From: JAXDLK01 sp034666665
GTDB lineage: Bacteria > Desulfobacterota > Binatia > JACPRU01
Length of the DNA stretch: 7,228 bases
Assembly (NCBI GenBank): GCA_034666665.1
Contig: JAXDLK010000349.1
Location: 1 to 7,228, forward strand
Reading direction: 5' to 3'
Shown: positions 1-5,675 of the stretch, piece after piece
Numbering within the stretch: position 1 is the stretch's first letter
How the letters are laid out: the number at the start of each line of letters is the position of its first letter
Made by a program: the position numbers and the translations under genes
The notes under the pieces: model-generated
Database searches by the model: none
What the model was told of the DNA's origin: nothing
Seen by the model: the letters and a program-made list of their open reading frames with translations, nothing else

Positions 1-774
1 GAGGCCGCGCTCGACTGGGACACGATGACGCGCGCGCTCGCGGCTCAACCGCCGTGGTGGGAGCCCGGCACCGCGCACGGGTATCATGCGATCACGTTCG
101 GATGGCTCGTGGGTGAAGTCGTGCGGCGAGCCTCCGGGAAGTCGCTCGGGACGTACTTTCGCCAGGAGCTCGCGGAGCCCCTCGGCCTCGACTTCTGGAT
201 CGGGCTGCCGGAGTCCGTGGAGCCGCGAGTCGCACGCCTGATCCCACCGCCGCTGGCGTCGCCGGACGATCCGTTCGGGCGCGCGCTCCTCGATCGTGAA
301 TCGCTGACGCGCCGGGCGTTCCTGAACCCGCCGACGCTCTTCACCACCAAGGGTCCCGAGTTCGCCCGCGCCATCCGTGCCGCCGAGATCCCGGCCGCCA
401 ACGGCATGGCGACCGCACGAGCCCTGGCCGGGTTGTATGCGCCGCTCGCGAGCCCGGCTCCCGGAGGCATGTTCGACCGCGCCGCCGTCACGGCCATGTC
501 CACGGTCGAATCGGAGGGGCCGGATCGGATCCTCGTCTACCCGACGCGGTTTTCCTCGGGGTTCATGAAGACGATCGACAACCGGCCGCGCGACAGCGCG
601 ATCTTGGGCCCGAATCCCGAAGCATTCGGCCACGTGGGGGCCGGCGGCTCGATCGGAATGGCGGATCCGGCCGCCGGGGTGGCGATCGGCTACGTGATGA
701 ATCGCATGGGTCCGGGCATATTGGTGAACGATCGCGGGCAGTCGCTGATCGATGCCGTGTACGATTGCTTCTGA
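1..774 (+). CDS. Serine hydrolase, beta-lactamase/esterase (class C-like) family, 3' part
   Basis: This is the C-terminal ~257 codons of a beta-lactamase-fold serine hydrolase (the family of class C beta-lactamases, DD-peptidases and family VIII esterases). The frame is open from base 1, and the first ATG (base 25) is internal to the domain, so the gene starts upstream. The stretch PGTAHGYHAITFGWLVGE holds the second catalytic motif: the tyrosine (codon at 82-84) sits where class C enzymes have YxN, here Y-H-A, as in many esterase-like members. The third motif (KTG/HTG in relatives) is HVGAGGS, with its histidine at 631-633. The first motif, SxxK with the nucleophile, would lie before the window. 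A glycine-rich C-terminal strand (GVAIGYVMNRM) is typical of the family. Family members hydrolyse esters, beta-lactams or peptides, and the substrate cannot be told here. The next gene follows after 79 bases on the same strand. Family assignment is firm; substrate is unknown. Confidence 0.88.
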   Translation, partial: EAALDWDTMTRALAAQPPWWEPGTAHGYHAITFGWLVGEVVRRASGKSLGTYFRQELAEPLGLDFWIGLPESVEPRVARLIPPPLASPDDPFGRALLDRESLTRRAFLNPPTLFTTKGPEFARAIRAAEIPAANGMATARALAGLYAPLASPAPGGMFDRAAVTAMSTVESEGPDRILVYPTRFSSGFMKTIDNRPRDSAILGPNPEAFGHVGAGGSIGMADPAAGVAIGYVMNRMGPGILVNDRGQSLIDAVYDCF

Positions 775-800
775 ATCTGAACGAATCACGGCCCTGGGCG

Positions 801-824
801 AAACCCCGGCGCCGCCGTCGGTTT
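801..824 (+). terminator. Weak hairpin after the hydrolase gene
   Basis: AAACC (801-805) can pair with GGTTT (820-824), closing a second short stem (807-810 with 814-817) across a small internal loop. It lies 26 bases after the hydrolase stop codon and before the next ribosome binding site. No extended T run follows, so termination is only a guess. In DNA this GC-rich, a fold of this size can arise by chance. Confidence 0.22.
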
Positions 825-840
825 ACAACCACCATCATTA

Positions 841-849
841 GAGGGGAGG
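841..849 (+). promoter_or_regulatory. Ribosome binding site of the repeat membrane protein
   Basis: The purine run GAGGGGAGG ends four bases before the ATG at 854. It supports this start over any downstream methionine. The spacing is slightly short, but the match to the anti-Shine-Dalgarno sequence is strong. Confidence 0.65.
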
Positions 850-853
850 CGCC

Positions 854-1480
854 ATGACACCGACGCTCGCCGAGCCGCGTGCGATCGCCCTCACGCTCGA
901 AGGTCTGGAAGCCCGTTATCGCTGGATGCAGATCGGGCTCGTCGGACTCGGCGTGTTCGTCTTGATCGCGCTCTTCCTGCTTTCGCTGTTGCTTTCGACC
1001 CGCCCGGACGTGGTCACCGCTCGGGAATTCCAGCTTCGTGACCCCCTCGGCCGAGTTCGCGCCGAGCTCGTGGCTCCGCGCCAAGGTGCGGGGCCGTCGT
1101 CCCTGCGCTTCTACGATGGCCAGGGCAAGCCGCAGGCGCTCCTCGTCGTCGACGCCACCGGCCCCGCCCTCACCTTCTACGGAACCGCCGGCGACCCGAG
1201 GCTGTGGATCGGTCTCGTCAAGGATGCGCCCGCGATCGAGCTCCTCGGTGAGACGGGCACGCCGCAGGCACGAATCGGCGTCGAGAAGGGTGAGCCGACG
1301 TTGAGGCTGGCCAGTGCGGACGGCAAGCCGATCCCGATGTCGATCGAGCCGGCAAAAGGCGCCAAGGGCCTTCGCACGGCGCGCGCGACGAAGCGACCCT
1401 GCACGGCGGGCACGCTCGGCTGCACCACGCAGGTCTCGTCCACGCCGCGGACGTTCCTGGACCGCCTGCTCGGCCGCTGA
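854..1480 (+). CDS. Membrane-anchored protein with five ~22-residue repeats, function unknown
   Basis: A 208-residue protein that I cannot assign to a characterised family. Residues 26-48 form one strongly hydrophobic segment preceded by an Arg-containing stretch (R21, R23), so the N-terminus is probably cytoplasmic and the rest outside the membrane. After it come five repeats starting near residues 58, 83, 105, 127 and 149 (spacing 25, 22, 22, 22). Each is about 15 residues of the pattern hydrophobic-x-hydrophobic, a turn with an invariant glycine at repeat position 9 (G66, G91, G113, G135, G157), then a hydrophobic strand; examples are SLRFYDGQGKPQALL and AIELLGETGTPQARI. This suggests paired beta strands stacked in a solenoid or sheet. 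The C-terminal tail is basic and holds two cysteines (C183, C190) that could form a disulfide outside the cytoplasm. Similar glycine-turn repeats occur in unannotated proteins of soil bacteria, as I recall. A strong ribosome binding site supports the start. A hairpin follows the gene. Confidence 0.8.
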   Translation: MTPTLAEPRAIALTLEGLEARYRWMQIGLVGLGVFVLIALFLLSLLLSTRPDVVTAREFQLRDPLGRVRAELVAPRQGAGPSSLRFYDGQGKPQALLVVDATGPALTFYGTAGDPRLWIGLVKDAPAIELLGETGTPQARIGVEKGEPTLRLASADGKPIPMSIEPAKGAKGLRTARATKRPCTAGTLGCTTQVSSTPRTFLDRLLGR

Positions 1481-1500
1481 CCGGTCCGCATCCGCAGCAT

Positions 1501-1539
1501 CGAAGGGGAAGATCGGGTCCATACCGATTTTCCCCTTCG
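1501..1539 (+). terminator. Long hairpin, probable terminator after the repeat protein gene
   Basis: Bases 1501-1516 pair with 1524-1539 in a 16-bp stem (one G-U pair, the rest Watson-Crick) around a 7-base loop (gtccata). It begins 20 bases after the stop codon at 1480. The stem is far better than chance. The T tail is weak (CGTTTCC), so it could be a rho-independent terminator with a poor U tract or a 3'-end stabilising stem. It separates the upstream genes from the acyl-CoA operon. On the opposite strand no T run follows, so + strand function is favoured. Confidence 0.6.
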
Positions 1540-1639
1540 CGTTTCCGGGCTCCGCCCGCGATCACCCGATCTCCGGCCCGCCGCTCGATGCGGTGACCGC
1601 GACGTCGCCACGACCCGAACCGATGGACGCGTGGGTCTC

Positions 1640-1658
1640 CCCGTGTGAAGTACACGGG
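1640..1658. promoter_or_regulatory. 19-bp inverted repeat, candidate operator or leader hairpin
   Basis: CCCGTGT (1640-1646) and ACACGGG (1652-1658) are perfect inverted arms around a 5-base centre (gaagt). The site lies 49 bases before the crotonase start. Arm length and spacing resemble operators of TetR-type regulators, which often control fatty-acid oxidation genes, but no regulator gene is visible. As RNA it would form a 7-bp hairpin whose 3' arm contains the GGG of the purine run GGGAAGG (1656-1662), the likely ribosome binding site of the small leader ORF. Which role, if either, is real cannot be decided here. Confidence 0.4.
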
Positions 1659-1669
1659 AAGGCGACGTG

Positions 1670-1708
1670 ATGAGCCGATGGCGCTCGCCGCGACGAAAGG
1701 AAACGTGA
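1670..1708 (+). CDS. Possible 12-residue leader peptide overlapping the crotonase start
   Basis: The ATG at 1670, seven bases after a GGGAAGG ribosome binding site (1656-1662), opens a 12-codon frame reading MSRWRSPRRKET. Its TGA (1706-1708) shares its last base with the ATG of the crotonase gene (1708), the TGATG overlap typical of translational coupling. The peptide is very basic (five arginines or lysines). It could act as a leader that delivers ribosomes to the next start, with initiation controlled by the hairpin at 1640-1658. The alternative is that it is a by-product of a duplicated start region. No conservation evidence is available from the window alone. Confidence 0.3.
   Translation: MSRWRSPRRKET
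1695..1701 (+). promoter_or_regulatory. Ribosome binding site that fixes the crotonase start
   Basis: GAAAGGA ends six bases before the ATG at 1708. The longer in-frame starts at 1645 and 1678 would add a basic, non-family N-terminal extension. The ATG at 1708 gives a protein that begins where crotonases usually do, shortly before the first beta strand. Confidence 0.65.
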
Positions 1709-2496
1709 TGAGCAACGAGTCGTTCGAGACCATCGAGTACGAAAAGTCCGGCGCGATCGCGACGCTCCGGTTGAACCGGCCCGAGCGAATGAACGGGATG
1801 ACGAACCGCATGGTGCTCGAGGCCCGCGAGGTGCTCGCGCGCGCCGCGGAGGACCGCGAGGTTCGCGTGCTGGTGCTGACCGGATCCGGCAGAGCGTTCT
1901 CCGCGGGCGCGGATCTCCAGGTCATCGCCTCCGGCGGGACTCCCGATCAGGATCGGCTGCGCGCGGAGGACTTTCGCTCGGCGGTGCTGCTCCACGAGAT
2001 GCCCGCGGTGACGATCGCCGCGATCAACGGCGCCTGCGCCGGCGCCGCGCTGGGATGGGCCTCGGCATGCGACCTCCGCTTCGCGGCGGCCTCGGCGCGC
2101 TTCAACACCGCATTCCTCGACGTGGGCGTCGCCGGCGACATGGGCGGTCCCTGGACGATGGCGCGGATCCTCGGCGCCGCGCGCGCACGGGAGCTCTACT
2201 TCCTGCCGGGAAAGTTCGACGCCGAGGAGGCGCTGCGGATCGGCCTGGTCTCGCGGGTATTCGCCGACGACCGCTTTGCCGACGAGGTTCGCGCGATCGC
2301 CGCGCGGCTCGCGGGAGCGGCGCCGATCGCGCTCCGCACGCTGAAGGCGAACTTCGTCGACTCCGAGCGCATGGATTTCGCCGGCTACGTCGCTCTCGAG
2401 AGCGCGCGCCACCTTCCGATGTTCGATACCCACGACACGCGGGAGGCGTTCGCCGCCCGGGTCGAGAAGCGAACGCCGCAGTTTCAGGGGCGTTAG
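1708..2496 (+). CDS. Crotonase-fold enoyl-CoA hydratase/isomerase-family protein
   Basis: A 262-residue protein of normal crotonase length, acting on acyl-CoA thioesters, presumably in the cytoplasm. Residues 16-30 (AIATLRLNRPERMNG) are the usual first strands. GSGRAFSAGADL (59-70) and NGACAGAALG (107-116) form the CoA-binding and oxyanion-hole loops. Aligned by eye to rat mitochondrial hydratase through the shared Cys-Asp (C121-D122), the two catalytic glutamates (E144 and E164 there) are G116 and F136 here. The segment FNTAFLDVGVAGDMGG (132-147) instead offers D144, at the place where PaaG and enoyl-CoA isomerases carry a catalytic aspartate. Simple hydration is therefore unlikely; isomerisation or another crotonase reaction is more plausible. 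The stop codon TAG (2494-2496) overlaps the ribosome binding site of the next gene, an acyl-CoA dehydrogenase, so the two are surely co-expressed. Family is certain; the reaction is inferred. Confidence 0.92.
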   Translation: MSNESFETIEYEKSGAIATLRLNRPERMNGMTNRMVLEAREVLARAAEDREVRVLVLTGSGRAFSAGADLQVIASGGTPDQDRLRAEDFRSAVLLHEMPAVTIAAINGACAGAALGWASACDLRFAAASARFNTAFLDVGVAGDMGGPWTMARILGAARARELYFLPGKFDAEEALRIGLVSRVFADDRFADEVRAIAARLAGAAPIALRTLKANFVDSERMDFAGYVALESARHLPMFDTHDTREAFAARVEKRTPQFQGR

Positions 2497-2500
2497 GAGG
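2495..2500 (+). promoter_or_regulatory. Ribosome binding site overlapping the crotonase stop codon
   Basis: AGGAGG begins inside the TAG stop (2494-2496) of the crotonase gene and ends five bases before the GTG at 2506. This near-perfect site supports a GTG start and suggests that ribosomes finishing the first gene help start the second. Confidence 0.75.
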
Positions 2501-2505
2501 CAGAC

Positions 2506-3804
2506 GTGAGCTGGGACTTCGAGACGGAACCGGAATTTCAGAAGGAGCTCGACTGGATCGAGAAGTTCGTTCGCGAGCAGGTGGAGCCGCTCGATCACGT
2601 CCTCGGCAATCCCTACGACGTGAGAGATCCTGCACGGAACGCGCTCGTGCGGCCGCTCCAGGCCGAGGTGAGGAAACGAAAGCTCTGGGCCTGCCACCTC
2701 GAGCCCGAGCTCGGCGGCCAAGGGTACGGGCAGGTGAAGCTCGCGCTCATGAACGAGATCCTCGGGCGCTCCCGCTTCGGACCGATCGTCTTCGGCTGCC
2801 AGGCGCCGGACTCCGGCAACGCGGAGATCCTCGCGAAGTACGGCACCCCGGAGCAGAAGAAGCGCTTCCTCCAACCGCTCCTCGACAACGAGATCGTCTC
2901 CTGCTTCTCGATGACGGAGCCGCAGGGCGGCGCGGACCCGAAGGTGTTCGAGACGACTGCCGAGCTCCGCGGCGACCAGTGGGTGCTGAACGGAGAGAAG
3001 TGGTTCTCGTCGAACGCGCACGTCGCCTCCTTCCTGATCGTGATGGCGATCACCGATCCGGACGCGCCGCCGTACGAGCGGATGTCGATGTTCATCGTGC
3101 CGAAGGAGACCGAAGGCTTCTCGATCCTGCGGAACATGGCGGTCGGACTGCACGAGGGCGAGGGCAACCACGCCTACGTGCGATATGACGGCGTCCGAGT
3201 GCCGCGCGACCACATGCTCGGACCCCGAGGCGCCGCGTTCGTCGTCGCGCAGACGCGGCTCGGCGGCGGCCGCATCCATCACGCGATGCGGACGCTCGGA
3301 CAGGTGCGCAAGGCGTTCGACATGATGTGCGAGCGCGTGCTCTCGCGGACGACGCAGGGAACGCTCCTCGCCGACAAGCAGATGGTTCAGGAGAAGATCG
3401 CCGACTCGTGGATGGAGATCGAGCAGTTCCGGCTGCTGGTGCTCCGGACGGCGTGGAAGATCGACCGCTACAAAGACTACCGAAACGTTCGCAAGGACAT
3501 CGCCGCGGTCAAGGCCTTGATGCCGAAGGTCTTCCACGACGTCGCCGCCCGCGCGCTCCATCTGCACGGGTCCCTCGGCACGACGCAGGAGATGCCGTTC
3601 GTCGAGCAGGTGATCCAGAGCTTCCACATGGGCCTCGCCGATGGCCCTACCGAGGTGCACAAGATCACCGTCGCGCGGCAGGTCCTGCGCGAGCATCGCG
3701 CGACCACCGAGCTCTTTCCGACCGAACACATTCCCAAGCTTCGCGAGGCGGCGCTCGGCAAATACGCCGATCGGATCGAGCGGGAGGTGAGCGCTCAGTC
3801 GTGA
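2506..3804 (+). CDS. Acyl-CoA dehydrogenase, ACAD10/11-like subgroup
   Basis: A 432-residue FAD-dependent acyl-CoA dehydrogenase that would introduce the alpha-beta double bond into an acyl-CoA. The N-terminal helical domain covers about 1-130. The middle beta domain has CFSMTEPQGGAD (133-144) and GEKWFSSNA (163-171), which contact flavin and substrate. The C-terminal helical domain has RLGGGRIHHAMR (251-262), LHGSLG (353-358) and ADGPTEVHKITVAR (378-391). D379 stands where medium-chain enzymes have the catalytic Glu in YEGT; the ADGPxEVH form is usual in ACAD10/11-type proteins, so this is probably the base. The usual RxxFG motif reads RTTQG (281-285), a Gln replacing Phe. The kinase-like N-terminal domain of mammalian ACAD10/11 is absent. 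It starts with GTG behind a strong ribosome binding site and follows the crotonase gene by nine bases. Substrate chain type is unknown. A hairpin overlaps its stop codon. Confidence 0.94.
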   Translation: MSWDFETEPEFQKELDWIEKFVREQVEPLDHVLGNPYDVRDPARNALVRPLQAEVRKRKLWACHLEPELGGQGYGQVKLALMNEILGRSRFGPIVFGCQAPDSGNAEILAKYGTPEQKKRFLQPLLDNEIVSCFSMTEPQGGADPKVFETTAELRGDQWVLNGEKWFSSNAHVASFLIVMAITDPDAPPYERMSMFIVPKETEGFSILRNMAVGLHEGEGNHAYVRYDGVRVPRDHMLGPRGAAFVVAQTRLGGGRIHHAMRTLGQVRKAFDMMCERVLSRTTQGTLLADKQMVQEKIADSWMEIEQFRLLVLRTAWKIDRYKDYRNVRKDIAAVKALMPKVFHDVAARALHLHGSLGTTQEMPFVEQVIQSFHMGLADGPTEVHKITVARQVLREHRATTELFPTEHIPKLREAALGKYADRIEREVSAQS

Positions 3805-3825
3805 TGCCGTCCCTGACGGCATCAC
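3801..3825 (+). terminator. Perfect 10-bp hairpin overlapping the dehydrogenase stop codon
   Basis: GTGATGCCGT (3801-3810) and ACGGCATCAC (3816-3825) are exact inverted repeats with a 5-base loop (ccctg). The TGA stop (3802-3804) lies inside the 5' arm. No T run follows, so it is not a classic intrinsic terminator. It may mark the transcript end, block 3' exonucleases, or pause ribosomes. Its place at the end of the two-gene unit supports a 3'-end role. Confidence 0.5.
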
Positions 3826-3848
3826 ACCGGCGGGCTCTAGGGCGCGGT

Positions 3849-3905
3849 CCGAGCTGGCGGCGCCAAGATGCTCCTCGCCGGCTCGGAGCGGCGCAATCTT
3901 GCGCC
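3849..3905 (+). promoter_or_regulatory. Cluster of overlapping dyads upstream of the phosphoesterase gene
   Basis: The gap 3805-3970 holds three overlapping symmetries. Bases 3849-3859 pair with 3876-3886 (11 bp, one G-U). Bases 3859-3869 pair with 3896-3905 (10 bp, one bulged C). Bases 3890-3905 read GGCGCAATCTTGCGCC, a 7-2-7 dyad. The first two could compete or interlock as a pseudoknot in RNA, though loop lengths are tight; the third looks more like a protein-binding operator. I see no convincing -35/-10 promoter here. In GC-rich DNA some of this may be chance. Confidence 0.3.
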
Positions 3906-3970
3906 CGTGAGCTCTTCTGCGAGCGCGTTCGGAAAGGTGGGGTGGCGGAGGGGAGGATTCGTTCCGCGCC

Positions 3971-5656
3971 GTGAAGCGCTTCCGCACCTTCGTCCTCGGA
4001 GCCACGGTTCTCGTCGGCTGCGTGAGCAGTGGTGTCCTGAAGCTCGCCCTGATCGGCGACTCGCGCGAGCTTCGCGAGAGGACTGACGATGCCGCCGCGC
4101 CTCGCGACTCGAGCTCGCTGCTGGTGATCGGCCTCGACGGCGTCAACCGGTCGATCCTCTACGACTTGCTGCGCGGTGGAGACCTCCCCGGGCTCGCATC
4201 GCTCCTCGGCGGACGGCAGGGTCGGCGGTTCCCCCACGCTCACCTCGACGAGTCGACGCTCTCGCCTCTTCCGTCTCTGACGATTCCCGGTTGGGCCACG
4301 ATATTCACGGGAGTGACCCCGGCGGAGCACGGGATCGCGGGCAACGAATTCTTCGTCCGCGAGACCATGCGATTCGCTGCCCCGCTCCCTGGCACCTTCG
4401 TCGACGAGACACCCGTGCACGCGACCTATACCGACGACTACGCGAACCGGCTCCTGGAGGTGCCGAGCGTTTACGACCGCATGCGCGCCGCCGAGCCCGA
4501 CATCCGCATCTGGGTCTCGGTGTCGCCGTTCTACGCCGGTGCCGATCGGCTGCTGCTGGCCGAGCGGAGCGCCGCGGTCGACATGACCCAAAGCTTCTTC
4601 GAGACCACGATCGACCGCGACGAGCTCGGCAAATACGAATGGCGCGACCGTGAGATCTTCGACACCGTCATCGAGCATCTCGAGGGCAGCCGCGGATCGC
4701 CCCCCGACGTGTTGACGCTCTACGTCTCGGGCACGGACCAGTACGCGCACGTCGCGCCGGAAGGTCCCGAGCGCGCCATCCGCAGATACTTGCAGGGTGC
4801 CGTAGACGACATGTTCGGCGAGTTGCAGAAGGAGCTCGACGCAGCGCACGCGCTCGACGACCGCTACGTCGTCGTGGTCGCCGATCACGGGCACACCGAG
4901 GTCGTTGCCGACCAAGAGCACCTCATCGGCGTCGACGGTGAAGACGATCCGCCGGTCGTGCTGCGGGCGGCGGGCTTCCGGCTGCGACCGTTCGAGCTGG
5001 AAACCGGCGACGACGATTTCCAGGCGGTGCTCACGTACCAGGGGCCGTTCGCGTACGTCTACGTCGCGGACCGCTCGACGTGTGCGGAAGAAGGGCAGCG
5101 ATGCCGCTGGCACGAGCCGCCGCGCTTCGAGGAGGACGTGCTTCCCGTCGCGGAGGCGTTCTTTCGCGCGAGCGAGGCGGGCACGAACGCCCCCGGCATG
5201 AAAGGCACGCTCGACATGGTGCTCGCGCGGCGGCCGCGGCCGTACGGCGAGCGCGACCTTCCGTTCGAGGTCTACGTCGGCAACGGTCGGCTGCAGCCGA
5301 TCTCGCGCTATCTCGAATCCCATCCGAACCCGCGCTACGTCGCCTTCGAGGAACGCCTCCGCGACCTGGCAGTCGGACGCTACGGCGAGCGAGCCGGAGA
5401 CGTGATGTTGCTGGCACATGACGGCGATCGCGACCGACCCGAAGACCGCTACTACTTCGCCACGACGCCCTATCGTTCGGTACACGGCAGCCCGTCGCGT
5501 CGCGATTCGGAGATCCCCTTGATCCTCGCCCACCGAGGAAAGACCACCGCCGCCTTGCGACGGCTCGTCGAGCGTCGTCTCGGCCAGAACGGCCGCGCCG
5601 ACGAGATCGCTGCCCTGCTCCTCGACCTGCGGCGGGATCGATCACTTCGCAAGTGA
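3971..5656 (+). CDS. Lipoprotein phosphodiesterase/phosphatase, alkaline phosphatase (NPP-like) superfamily
   Basis: A 561-residue predicted lipoprotein: basic N-terminus, hydrophobic stretch, and lipobox LVGC with C17 as lipid anchor, so it acts in the periplasm or on a membrane surface. The rest is an alkaline phosphatase-fold, two-metal phosphoesterase resembling type I phosphodiesterase/nucleotide pyrophosphatases. Metal ligands and nucleophile are all visible: D56 in VIGLDG; T104 in PSLTIPGWATIFTG, the nucleophile position followed by the usual PAEHGIAGN; D256 and H260 in GTDQYAH; D305 and H306 in ADHGH; H505 in VHGS. It should therefore be active and hydrolyse a phosphate mono- or diester, but the substrate is unknown. 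C371 and C378 are close enough for a disulfide. The start is GTG, the only ordinary start in frame after the upstream stop at 3908. A GGAGGGGAGG run ends 14 bases before it, unusually far, so initiation may be weak. The PAS gene follows after 19 bases. Confidence 0.88.
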   Translation: MKRFRTFVLGATVLVGCVSSGVLKLALIGDSRELRERTDDAAAPRDSSSLLVIGLDGVNRSILYDLLRGGDLPGLASLLGGRQGRRFPHAHLDESTLSPLPSLTIPGWATIFTGVTPAEHGIAGNEFFVRETMRFAAPLPGTFVDETPVHATYTDDYANRLLEVPSVYDRMRAAEPDIRIWVSVSPFYAGADRLLLAERSAAVDMTQSFFETTIDRDELGKYEWRDREIFDTVIEHLEGSRGSPPDVLTLYVSGTDQYAHVAPEGPERAIRRYLQGAVDDMFGELQKELDAAHALDDRYVVVVADHGHTEVVADQEHLIGVDGEDDPPVVLRAAGFRLRPFELETGDDDFQAVLTYQGPFAYVYVADRSTCAEEGQRCRWHEPPRFEEDVLPVAEAFFRASEAGTNAPGMKGTLDMVLARRPRPYGERDLPFEVYVGNGRLQPISRYLESHPNPRYVAFEERLRDLAVGRYGERAGDVMLLAHDGDRDRPEDRYYFATTPYRSVHGSPSRRDSEIPLILAHRGKTTAALRRLVERRLGQNGRADEIAALLLDLRRDRSLRK

Positions 5657-5663
5657 CGACCAC

Positions 5664-5669
5664 GGGAGG
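5664..5669 (+). promoter_or_regulatory. Ribosome binding site of the PAS protein
   Basis: GGGAGG lies six bases before the ATG at 5676 and only seven bases after the phosphoesterase stop codon. It fixes the PAS start and supports a shared transcript. Confidence 0.7.
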
Positions 5670-5675
5670 TGCTCG

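Larger units (their letters stand above)
1661..1713 (+). repeat. Duplicated translation-start segment
   Basis: The 11-mer ACGTGATGAGC occurs at 1665-1675 and again at 1703-1713. With GG and two variable bases in front of each copy, the match is 13 of 15 (1661-1675 against 1699-1713). Each copy contains an ATG-AGC start preceded by a purine-rich ribosome binding site. The copies are 38 bases apart, so the two starts are in different frames. It looks like a small tandem duplication of an initiation region, though a coincidence is possible. Confidence 0.45.

Noticed and set aside
1599..1608. Ten-base palindrome GCGACGTCGC in the region before the crotonase gene
   Set aside because: Short GC-rich palindromes are frequent in this composition, and nothing around it marks an operator.
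1645..1707. N-terminal extension of the crotonase from the ATG at 1645 or 1678
   Set aside because: The extension is basic and unlike family members, and the best ribosome binding site points to the ATG at 1708.
1481..1707. Search for a sigma-70 style promoter before the acyl-CoA genes
   Set aside because: No pair of -35 and -10 boxes with suitable spacing could be defended by eye. A promoter probably exists but cannot be placed.
2055..3188. A 377-codon + strand frame across the crotonase-dehydrogenase junction
   Set aside because: It is out of frame with both real genes, Arg-rich and without domains; it is a frame shadow.
1177..4146. A 989-codon open frame on the - strand
   Set aside because: It runs antisense across four well-supported genes, is rich in Arg, Glu and His in low-complexity stretches, and has no recognisable domain. 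Long antisense frames are expected in DNA with GC-rich third codon positions.
3665..5533. A 622-codon open frame on the - strand
   Set aside because: It is antisense to the phosphoesterase gene, whose metal ligands and nucleophile are all intact on the + strand. No family motif is visible in the antisense product.
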